A DNA stretch of 5,523 bases from JBCDGH01 sp038751365. Lineage in GTDB: Bacteria; Patescibacteriota; JACMRA01. Positions 1 to 5,394 of the stretch are shown here, piece after piece. A program made the position numbers and the translations under genes. Position 1 is the stretch's first letter, and every line of letters begins with the position of its first letter. The DNA is taken from assembly GCA_038751365.1 (NCBI GenBank), contig JBCDGH010000050.1, positions 1 through 5,523 on the forward strand, read 5' to 3'. The notes under the pieces are model-generated. The model made no database searches. It was not told the DNA's origin and saw nothing but the letters and a program-made list of their open reading frames with translations.

Positions 1-30
1 ATGGTTATAAAAAATTATTTGGACTCTTTT

Positions 31-36
31 TATAAT
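31..36 (+). promoter_or_regulatory. Possible -10 box (TATAAT)
   Basis: A perfect TATAAT hexamer lies 37 bases before the ATG at 74. No good -35 hexamer is seen about 17 bases upstream. The nearby TTGGAC at 19-24 is much too close. In DNA this AT-rich the match may be chance. If it is real, it would drive the small membrane gene and the WD40 gene as one transcript, and it would rule out the GTG at 38 as a start. Confidence 0.25.
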
Positions 37-73
37 AGTGAAAAGATTTTATATTGTTGAAAATTATATTTTC

Positions 74-284
74 ATGGATAGTAACTTATTGGCACAATCT
101 ATAAAAGATTTAGCAAGTATTCTTGCTGCGGGTTTTTTGACTTTATCAGGCTTTGTACTTATTCTTGCTAGTTATTTTACTAACCTTCAAATGGGAGATC
201 GCACTTTATATTCTTTCTACAGGTCTTCTGATTGTAGGTATTCTTGCCGTAATTACAGGATTAAGTGTTTTGTTTTTCAATTAA
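74..284 (+). pseudogene. Small two-helix membrane protein, probably frameshifted
   Basis: From ATG 74 the frame encodes MDSNLLAQSIKDLASILAAG, continuing into a hydrophobic helix (about residues 17-35) and a polar linker ending near RTLYS. The same frame then becomes Cys/Arg-rich junk to a stop at 331. Moving one base forward at the TTT of 214-216 opens a second clear membrane helix, TGLLIVGILAVITGLSVLFF, ending at TAA 282-284. Removing one T gives a coherent protein of 69 residues with two transmembrane helices joined by about 14 polar residues. It lies just upstream of the WD40 gene in the same direction, so it may have served as its membrane partner. I do not recognise the family. The break may be a mutation, a sequencing error or, less likely, recoding. 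No good ribosome site precedes ATG 74; GTG 38 is an alternative start in the same frame. Confidence 0.55.
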
Positions 285-304
285 TTTTGAGTTTATTGAT
301 AAGG

Positions 305-310
305 AAGGAG
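305..310 (+). promoter_or_regulatory. Ribosome binding site of the WD40 gene
   Basis: AAGGAG matches the anti-Shine-Dalgarno sequence and ends 11 bases before ATG 322. The preceding AAGGA at 301-305 extends the purine run. This decides the start in favour of ATG 322 over the in-frame GTG at 265, which lies inside the second helix of the upstream small gene and would add 19 residues unrelated to a WD40 blade. Confidence 0.6.
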
Positions 311-321
311 TATCTCATTTT

Positions 322-2514
322 ATGTTGTTAAATTCAGAATCGCAAAGCTGGGAAGATGTACCTAATACTTCGTACTATGTAGATGCAGTTGCCTTTAGCC
401 CCGATGGGAGAATATTAGCTAGTTGCCATCACGAGTCCCCTGAGTATGTCAAATTATGGGATGTTGCAAGTGGTGAGCTACTCTATAGTGCTAATTTCAG
501 TGACCTTAATGAACTTGGGTATAATTTCTGGAATTACGACACTTTATTATTTTTTAGCCCAGACGGAAATGCTTTAACTGTTGCAGGTTTTATTTGGAAT
601 TTAGCACAGGGAAACGAAGTTACAGTAAGAAAGCTACAGTCACCTCGTTACCGTTCCGGGTTTTGGTATGGTGCTGCTGTTAGTCCAGATTTGCAAATAG
701 CAGTTACAAAGAATGAAGATACTTGCACTCATGATTTTGGGAGAATAAAGCTATGGGAAACATCAACTGGACAAGAACTAGATACTTACTTCCTTGGAAA
801 CGAAGCGAGGGATACTTATAAAATAAGAGATATTTATATTAGCCAGTTTAGCCCGGATGGCAAAATTTTTGCGAGCTTAATATATATCCGTTTTGATTCA
901 CATTCTGACCGACCGACTCCTGACCGACCGTTTTACGAGAAAATAAAGCTGTGGGAAGTTGCAACGGGAACGGAGATTTGTAGTATTCTATTGCCATACG
1001 TAACAGCGTACACCAAGTACCAAGGTGTACTTGCTTTTAGTCCAGATAGTCGTATATTAGCCAGTAATTGTGGTGATACCTATAGAACAGTTATTCTATT
1101 GTCAGATACAGCTACAGGTGGAGAACTTTGTAGGTTTGAAGGAATTGGGAGGAGAATTGAATCTCTTGCTTTCAGCCCTAACAATCAATTTTTGGCTAGT
1201 GGTGACTTTGGTGGTGAAATAACGCTGTGGGAACTGAGAAGGGACGGGTTGCAATCACTAACTGTCAACCCAATTAAGACTTTTACCAGTAATTATAAAG
1301 AACCTATCAAAACCCTTGCATTTAGTCCAGATGGGCGAACTTTGGTAAGTGGGCTTGGGGACTATGGTGGTGGGATGACCTTGTGGGATATAAATAGCGG
1401 AAGAATACTTAAAACTTTTGCTGGTCATCGGGTATCACGTCGTCAGCTTAGTTCAAGTTTTTCGGATCCTGATGACATAGCTATTAGTCCTGATGGAAAT
1501 ACTATCGCTAGTATTGATGATGACCGTAGCATAATTAAACTTTGGCATATACAGAATGGTGTTTATCTCCATTGCCTAAAATATACTGCTAGTTTCTTCT
1601 CTACCATCTCACAAATAGCCTTTAGCCAGGATAGCAGGTTTTTAGTGGGAATTATACCTAGTGTTACTAGTCTTCCATCGAAGATTTTGATATGGGAAGT
1701 TGCTACAGGGAAAGTAATTCAGTCAATTCCTTATTCTAAGAAAAGAACCGAGACCTCATTTATTCTTAATCAAGATGGGAGTCTGCTAGTAGTTGTTGAA
1801 ATACCCAAAAATTTAAAGCAACGAAACCAAATTAAAGTTCTGCAAGTTCTTAGAGACTATCATCAACATAGAATATCAGTTAGAAATTCTACATTCATAA
1901 GCAAATTCAAAAACTTTCTTCGTAGATTATTCAACCCTAAGTCTCTTCTTATTCCAACTATTTGTAAATTACCATACAAATATCCTCGGAAAGTTATCTT
2001 TAGTCCAGATAAGCAAGTTGTAGCTATTCTGAGTATATCTGAGTTTGAGATATGGGAAATTGCAACTGGTGAACTTATTCGTATTATCAATATTGAAAAC
2101 TCTCAGGATAAAACCGATCCAGGAGAGTTCGTATCAGCATTATTTAGTCCAGATAGTCAAATTTTAGTAGTATCTAAACTCCGGAATATCACATTCTGGA
2201 AAGTTACTTCTGGAAAAGAAATACACACTATTGACATTGATCGTCCCCATTGGTTTACTTGCCTAGCTTTCAGCCCCGATGGAAGAACTTTGGCATTTAC
2301 AGAAAAAACTGGGATTCTTAATCCTTTGAATAGTGAATACAATACTATAAAACTTTGGGATGTAGAAACTAGAAAGGAGATTTGTATTGTTGAAGTAACC
2401 TCACGTTGGGTTATTTCATTGAGTTTCACCAGAAATGGCGAATTTTTAGTAAGTAGTTATAGTGATGGAACAATCGGGGTCTGTCGGCAAAATTGTAAAA
2501 ATCTCAATCATTAG
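322..2514 (+). CDS. WD40-repeat protein with 14 blades (likely double beta-propeller)
   Basis: This 730-residue protein is almost entirely WD40 repeats, a fold that acts as a protein-protein interaction platform. Each blade follows the pattern (V/I)xxLAFSPDGRxLAS...IKLWDVATG. I count 14 blades, starting near residues 21, 72, 113, 168, 232, 279, 329, 383, 428, 478, 554, 603, 643 and 696. Fourteen fits two seven-bladed propellers, with the join near residues 370-382 (GHRVSRRQLSSSF). Blades 2 and 10 are degenerate; blade 10 is followed by a basic insertion (about 515-553) containing KFKNFLRRLFNPKS. Blade 4 has a loop with a duplicated DRP. No signal peptide, membrane segment, kinase, caspase or NB-ARC domain is present, so any effector or anchor must be separate. 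The frameshifted two-helix gene 37 bases upstream is the obvious candidate. The final blade ends in GTIGVCRQN rather than IKLWD. The fold is near certain; the partner and function are unknown. Confidence 0.93.
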   Translation: MLLNSESQSWEDVPNTSYYVDAVAFSPDGRILASCHHESPEYVKLWDVASGELLYSANFSDLNELGYNFWNYDTLLFFSPDGNALTVAGFIWNLAQGNEVTVRKLQSPRYRSGFWYGAAVSPDLQIAVTKNEDTCTHDFGRIKLWETSTGQELDTYFLGNEARDTYKIRDIYISQFSPDGKIFASLIYIRFDSHSDRPTPDRPFYEKIKLWEVATGTEICSILLPYVTAYTKYQGVLAFSPDSRILASNCGDTYRTVILLSDTATGGELCRFEGIGRRIESLAFSPNNQFLASGDFGGEITLWELRRDGLQSLTVNPIKTFTSNYKEPIKTLAFSPDGRTLVSGLGDYGGGMTLWDINSGRILKTFAGHRVSRRQLSSSFSDPDDIAISPDGNTIASIDDDRSIIKLWHIQNGVYLHCLKYTASFFSTISQIAFSQDSRFLVGIIPSVTSLPSKILIWEVATGKVIQSIPYSKKRTETSFILNQDGSLLVVVEIPKNLKQRNQIKVLQVLRDYHQHRISVRNSTFISKFKNFLRRLFNPKSLLIPTICKLPYKYPRKVIFSPDKQVVAILSISEFEIWEIATGELIRIINIENSQDKTDPGEFVSALFSPDSQILVVSKLRNITFWKVTSGKEIHTIDIDRPHWFTCLAFSPDGRTLAFTEKTGILNPLNSEYNTIKLWDVETRKEICIVEVTSRWVISLSFTRNGEFLVSSYSDGTIGVCRQNCKNLNH

Positions 2515-2747
2515 TTAAAAATAAGCTTAACAACTGATATATTCAAAACTATAACTCTACTAGCAGCTATTCAAATAACTAAACTCAACTATGAATTAAA
2601 TTACCGCCAAACCTTAGCTAATAGAATGGATATCCGAGAGTTGAATCAATTTATAGTAATAATGTAAATATTGTGTTGAGTGCTTATCATGTGTAAACCT
2701 CGTGTTAGCTTGTACCACTGTACTTGATTTCACCATGTTCTATATTC
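2515..2747 (+). other. AT-rich intergenic stretch
   Basis: No gene is called here. The WD40 frame stays open for 50 codons after its TAG, to TAA 2665-2667, but the translation resembles nothing I know and has no WD40 motif. No hairpin with a T-run is visible, so I see no intrinsic terminator for the WD40 gene. A small GTAC-CACT-GTAC palindrome lies at 2712-2723. The promoter of the next small gene should lie here, but no convincing -35/-10 pair stands out. Confidence 0.4.
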
Positions 2748-2752
2748 AGGAG
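2748..2752 (+). promoter_or_regulatory. Ribosome binding site of the 47-residue gene
   Basis: AGGAG lies six bases before ATG 2759, which is close to ideal spacing. It selects ATG 2759 over upstream in-frame starts such as ATG 2735 and the alternative start at 2702, and it is the main reason for accepting the short gene. Confidence 0.6.
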
Positions 2753-2758
2753 TTTGAG

Positions 2759-2902
2759 ATGTCAAATAACCCAATGATGGATGTAGCAATCTTATTTCAA
2801 CTGATGTTATTAAATATAAATGCGTGTCAACAATTGGAAATGCTACAATTAACGAATAATCAACTATTACAAATAAGAGAACAACAATTAAAACAAAACT
2901 AA
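2759..2902 (+). CDS. 47-residue hypothetical micro-protein, helical
   Basis: The gene starts MSNNPMMDVAILFQLMLLNI and is 47 residues long. The first half (about residues 6-23) is hydrophobic and could sit on or in a membrane. The second half is rich in Leu and Gln, with leucines at short helical intervals (QLEMLQLTNNQLLQIREQQL), which suggests an amphipathic helix or short coiled coil. It has a single Cys (residue 23) and only two basic residues. I do not recognise the family and assign no function. Support comes from the well-spaced AGGAG, a clean ATG and the organised pattern of the peptide. It stands 244 bases after the WD40 gene in the same direction; there is no evidence that they work together. 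A frame on the opposite strand (2960-2730) also covers it but lacks comparable support. It could also be a chance frame in AT-rich DNA. Confidence 0.55.
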   Translation: MSNNPMMDVAILFQLMLLNINACQQLEMLQLTNNQLLQIREQQLKQN

Positions 2903-3156
2903 ACCGATCGCCCTTCAACCGCTTCGTTATTACCCACAACCCCATACCTCCACTAATCAATCCACAACCCCATTACCGTGCTGCTAGTTGGGTGTTTTAC
3001 CGTATACGCCCCATAGCCGATTCCTTATCACCCTTTATTCCCCACAAGACCTCGCCAAAATATCGAGTCAATCAAGAAAAGTTGATTTAAATAGCAGTTT
3101 TTAGAGTTTTTGAAAATATTGTTAAACCATCCCACGGTTCAGCAGCACCCCGAATA
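2903..3156. other. C-rich, G-poor non-coding stretch or gene relic
   Basis: No gene is called. Composition changes sharply from the AT-rich upstream DNA: the + strand from 2927 to 2977 contains no G in 51 bases and is rich in C. One frame is open from 2860 to 3090 and is proline-rich (for example HNPIPPLINPQPHYRAASWV), but it has no ATG and no recognisable domain. It may be a repeat region of the type common in cyanobacterial intergenic DNA, or a gene remnant. Confidence 0.35.
2934..2973 (+). repeat. 12-base direct repeat CCACAACCCCAT, two copies
   Basis: CCACAACCCCAT occurs at 2934-2945 and again at 2962-2973, a 28-base period, within the G-free stretch. It resembles the short C-rich tandem repeats known from filamentous cyanobacteria, but only two copies are present, so this assignment is tentative. 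Confidence 0.5.
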
Positions 3157-3328
3157 GATTTAAAAGGCCGACTTGCGGGAAACTAACTTGAATTATATGA
3201 ATGCCACCGATGCTATTTTCTTCGGAGCGAATTTTAAACATGGGTTTGAACGCGTTACCTTAGCTGATACTAATTTCCAAGATGCCAATATCCCTAACCA
3301 GCTTATTAACATTTTGCAACATTTTTGA
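3157..3328 (+). pseudogene. Pentapeptide-repeat protein fragment, frameshifted
   Basis: From 3167 to the TGA at 3326 the frame reads ADLRETNLNYMNATDAIFF, then GANFKHGFERVTLADTNFQD, then ANIPNQL. The repeated A-(D/N)-(L/F)-x-x pattern is the signature of the pentapeptide-repeat fold, a right-handed quadrilateral helix. Just upstream, in another frame, GAT TTA AAA GG at 3157-3167 reads DLKG and would continue directly into ADLRE if two bases were added (or one removed), so a frameshift separates them. No start codon or ribosome site is visible, and only about eight or nine pentapeptide units remain. This looks like the 3' remnant of a decayed gene. An open frame on the opposite strand (3453-3193) shadows this region and is not a gene. 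Confidence 0.6.
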
Positions 3329-3375
3329 CAAGCCTCGTAAACCGCCTTATGATAAATTCCCAGACTCATAAGCAA

Positions 3376-3393
3376 AGTCTGATTTATCAGACT
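3376..3393. repeat. Hairpin AGTCTGA-TTTA-TCAGACT
   Basis: A perfect 7-base inverted repeat with a 4-base loop. A third half-site, CAGACT at 3361-3366, could pair with AGTCTG at 3376-3381 instead, so two alternative stems are possible. No T-run follows, so it is not a standard terminator. It lies between the two pentapeptide remnants, and its role is unknown. Confidence 0.5.
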
Positions 3394-3466
3394 AAGTAAT
3401 GCTTTTAGTGGGTTTGAACGTACTTTATTTATTAGCTTTGAAATTAATTTCAAGATAATAATTTAG
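3383..3466 (+). pseudogene. Second, more decayed copy of the pentapeptide segment
   Basis: GGGTTTGAACG at 3410-3420 repeats 3242-3252 exactly, 168 bases (56 codons) downstream and in the same frame. The similarity continues through TTAGCT and an AATTT-CAAGAT segment. The translation SNAFSGFERTLFISFEINFK aligns with the first copy around GFER and NF. It is bounded by TGA at 3380 and TAG at 3464 with no start codon. The two copies probably descend from one repetitive gene or a tandem duplication and are both degrading. Confidence 0.4.
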
Positions 3467-3520
3467 ACTTAACGACAATAGTGCAAAATGTAAATTTACC
3501 AAAAACTTCATCATAAACTA

Positions 3521-3528
3521 GCAATGAT
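3521..3528. repeat. Target duplication GCAATGAT, left copy
   Basis: GCAATGAT here and at 3712-3719 exactly brackets the inverted-repeat element 3529-3711, as expected from duplication of an 8-base target on insertion. Confidence 0.75.
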
Positions 3529-3711
3529 GGCTCTTCAGTACTTACGATGCTAAAAATGATCGTATAAAGATTATAAGCATTGCCACGCAATAGATTTAGG
3601 CTTATTAACGAACATTTTGAGCTTTTCTACAGTTTTGAGCTTTTAACCCATGTTAAAAAAGAATATTTTAGTTTTTAACTAATAATTTGGCATACTAGGT
3701 ACTGAAGATCT
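3529..3711. mobile_element. 183-base MITE-like element (ISL3-like ends)
   Basis: A non-coding 183-base element with imperfect terminal inverted repeats. The left end starts GGCTCTTCAGTAC and continues to 3550. The reverse complement of 3690-3711 matches it at 17 of 22 positions, including an uninterrupted 10-base core (TCTTCAGTAC). It is flanked by the 8-base direct repeat GCAATGAT. From memory, ends beginning GGCTCTTC and 8-base duplications fit the ISL3 family, so this may be a miniature derivative moved in trans by an ISL3 transposase; no such gene is in the window. The two outermost mismatches are at the right tip (AGA instead of GGC), so it may now be immobile. Inside are a repeated TTTTGAGCTTTT and no open frame of note. 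Confidence 0.75.
3615..3644 (+). repeat. Direct repeat TTTTGAGCTTTT inside the miniature element
   Basis: TTTTGAGCTTTT occurs at 3615-3626 and 3633-3644, with an 18-base period. It is the only internal repeat in the 183-base element and may be a sub-terminal protein-binding motif or simple slippage. Confidence 0.5.
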
Positions 3712-3719
3712 GCAATGAT
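3712..3719. repeat. Target duplication GCAATGAT, right copy
   Basis: Second copy of the 8-base duplication. With the next bases it forms the palindrome ATGATT-A-AATCAT (3715-3727), so before insertion the element entered one arm of a palindromic AT-rich site. Confidence 0.75.
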
Positions 3720-3732
3720 TAAATCATAAATA

Positions 3733-3746
3733 GGGCTTGCTGAATT
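3733..3746 (+). repeat. Probable left terminal repeat of the insertion sequence
   Basis: GGGCTTGCTGAATT matches 12 of 14 bases of the outer end of the miniature element at 5386 read inwards (GGCGTTGCTGAATT). The shared core TTGCTGAATT suggests related transposase recognition. The partner right end is outside the window. Confidence 0.5.
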
Positions 3747-3777
3747 AATACAAAAATGTGATGCAGCATACATTTTC

Positions 3778-3815
3778 AGACCAGAGGAATATATTCAAGT
3801 GCTTGAAATTGGTCT
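3778..3815 (+). repeat. Nested inverted repeats in the transposase leader
   Basis: AGACCA (3778-3783) pairs with TGGTCT (3810-3815), enclosing TTCAAG-TG-CTTGAA (3794-3807). A further small stem CACGC-TAT-GCGTG lies at 3851-3863 and GTAC-TTAT-GTAC at 3868-3879, across the start codon. Such structures in an insertion-sequence leader can limit translation from outside transcripts; here that is only a suggestion from the sequence. Confidence 0.45.
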
Positions 3816-4296
3816 AAGATAACCTAAAACCCTTGCATTACCGTGAGTAGCACGCTATGCGTGTTTAGTACTTATGTACCGTAAAGAGGAGCAATCTCAA
3901 GTATTATCAGAAAACTTTGAACTCCCAAATGATGGGCAAGTTGTCTGAAGATAATCGTTGGGTAATTATGGCTTAATTAATACCTTGGTTAGAGTTTGAA
4001 GACGAGTATGCTTCCATTTTTTCCGATGAAGTAGGGGCACCCGCTAAATCTTTTCGTATGGCGCTAGGAGCGTTAATTATTAAAGAAAAACTGGGGATAA
4101 GTGATAGAGAGACAGTAGAACAAATTAAGGAAAATCCTTATCTACAGTATTTTATAGGAATGTCATCCTATAGTCAGGATACTCCATTTGATGCGTCAAT
4201 GTTAGTTCACTTTCGTCAAAGAATAGGTGTAGAGCTAGTCAATAAAATTAATCAAAAAATGGTGAAGGAGATGTTAGATAATTCTTCTACACCAGT

Positions 4297-4306
4297 AAAA
4301 AAAAAG
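4297..4306 (+). other. A9G run at the transposase frame break (slippery site)
   Basis: Nine A followed by G. Within it, A-AAA-AAG at 4300-4306 is in the correct phase for -1 ribosomal slippage: the incoming frame reads AAA AAG, then AAT TAA. The -1 frame continues as GAA TTA AAT CAA into the catalytic domain. The site sits exactly at the linker between the N-terminal domain and the DDE domain. It could be programmed slippage, transcriptional slippage, or a simple one-base indel; relatives I recall are single-frame, which favours an indel. Confidence 0.5.
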
Positions 4307-5242
4307 AATTAAATCAACCAAAAAATAGGGGTAAATTAATATTAGATGCAACCTGTGCGCCAAGCGATATTAGCTATCCCACAGACTTAGGGCTATTAAA
4401 CCAAGCAAGAAAACATACCGAAAAAATCATAGATTATCTATACGAACAGATTAAACATCAACTAGAGAAAAAGCCAAGAACTTATCGTCAACTTGCCCGA
4501 AAAAATTACTTAAAAGTTGCTAAAAAACGTCGAGTATTCAAACAGGAAAGAAGAAAAGCAATTAGAAAACAACTACAGTCTATAAAGAGGAATATATCCC
4601 ATATTAAACAGTTAGTGAATATGGGAGCAATTCTATCTGAATTGAGTAATAGGCAATATAAAATATTGCTAGTAGTAAGTGAAATTTATCGTCAACAACT
4701 ATGGCTTTATGAAAATAAAAAGAAGAGTATAGATGACCGTGTTGTCAGTTTAAATCAACCACATATACGCCCAATAGTTCGAGGTAAAGCCGGTAAAACA
4801 GTAGAGTTTGGGGCAAAATTATCAGCTAGCTATATGAATGGATATGTTTTTTTAGACCGTATTAGTTGGAATAATTTTAACGAATCAACAGATTTAGAAA
4901 CACAAATTGAAAACTTTAAAAATTACACTGGTTATTATCCAGAATCGGTTCATGTAGATAAAATCTATCGTACACAAAAAAATAGAGCTTGGTGCAAAGA
5001 AAGAGGTATTAGAATAAGTGGTCCTCCTCTAGGTAGACCTAGTTCCAATGTTACTAAAGAACAGAAGAAACAAGCTGCTCATGATGAGAAGATTCGTAGT
5101 TGTATTGAAGGAAAGTTTGGACAAGGTAAAAGAAGATTTAGTCTTAATCATGTGATGACTAAACTTTCTCATACTTCTAAAACTGCCATTGCAATCACTT
5201 TTTTAGTTATGAATCTATCCACTTATCTCTCACGTTTATTGA

Positions 5243-5250
5243 GAGATTTT
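5243..5250. repeat. Target duplication GAGATTTT, left copy
   Basis: GAGATTTT here and at 5387-5394 directly abuts both ends of the element 5251-5386. This copy is coding sequence of the transposase (it spans the Arg-Asp-Phe codons). Confidence 0.8.
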
Positions 5251-5386
5251 GGCGTTGCTGATTTGATGTATGAAACTGATTTGCTGGATAATCGAAACCC
5301 TTGTAGAGACGCGATATAATGCCCTATCGGGCACGCTTCGCTAACGCGTCTCTACATTTAAATTCATACCCGAATTCAGCAACGCC
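5251..5386. mobile_element. 136-base MITE-like element inserted in the transposase gene
   Basis: Terminal inverted repeats of about 24 bases: the left end starts GGCGTTGCTGA, and the reverse complement of the right end matches at 20 of 24 positions, with the first 11 identical and GTATGAA shared further in. It is flanked by GAGATTTT duplicated on both sides. The element contains no gene. Its centre is the palindrome TGTAGAGACGCG...CGCGTCTCTACA. Insertion plus duplication adds 144 bases, a multiple of three, but the element carries an in-frame TAA (5317-5319), giving the transposase a foreign tail (GVADLMYETDLLDNRNPCRDAI is split at 5251). The donor family is not certain; the end resembles that of the host insertion sequence. 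Confidence 0.8.
5302..5356. repeat. Central palindrome, TAGAGACGCG-type cyanobacterial repeat
   Basis: TGTAGAGACGCG (5302-5313) is the perfect inverse of CGCGTCTCTACA (5345-5356). The 31-base loop holds a second small stem, GCCC-TATC-GGGC (5321-5332). From memory, palindromes with a GTAGAGACG arm are scattered in many copies in Nostocales genomes; here one is nested inside a transposon-like frame. It is GC-richer than its surroundings. Confidence 0.7.
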
Positions 5387-5394
5387 GAGATTTT
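5387..5394. repeat. Target duplication GAGATTTT, right copy
   Basis: Right-hand copy of the 8-base duplication. The original transposase reading frame resumes after it at TTA TGT CTA (5395 onwards). Confidence 0.8.

Noticed and set aside
1..60. Open frame of 19 codons from the first base, ending in TGA 58-60, possibly the tail of an upstream gene
   Set aside because: Too short, with no recognisable motif, and it overlaps the candidate -10 box; it cannot be told from chance.
265..321. N-terminal extension of the WD40 protein from GTG 265
   Set aside because: It lies inside the second helix of the upstream small gene, has only a weak AGGA before it, and ATG 322 has AAGGAG.
1009..1030. Inverted repeat GTACACC...GGTGTAC inside the WD40 gene
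   Set aside because: It is fully inside coding sequence and of a length expected by chance.
1863..2429. Two minus-strand open frames inside the WD40 gene
   Set aside because: They are shadows of a strongly supported repeat protein and show no domain or start signal.
2515..2667. Read-through of the WD40 TAG into a further 50 open codons
   Set aside because: The peptide has no WD40 motif or other familiar feature; an open stretch of this length in AT-rich DNA is weak evidence.
2730..2960. Minus-strand 76-codon frame with a hydrophobic stretch opposite the 47-residue gene
   Set aside because: Its start lies in the C-rich tract without a clear ribosome site, and the plus-strand gene has a near-ideal one. 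I cannot exclude it fully.
2934..2973. CRISPR-like array
   Set aside because: There are only two 12-base repeats with a 16-base gap, no further units and no cas genes.
2860..3090. Proline-rich 76-codon open frame on the plus strand
   Set aside because: No start codon and no known domain; it is explained by the C-rich composition.
3193..3453. Minus-strand 86-codon frame
   Set aside because: It is the complement of the pentapeptide remnants, and the plus-strand pattern is the meaningful one.
2971..3845. Shared 10-base string CATTACCGTG at 2971-2980 and 3836-3845
   Set aside because: Several 10-base coincidences are expected in a window of this size, and the flanks do not match.
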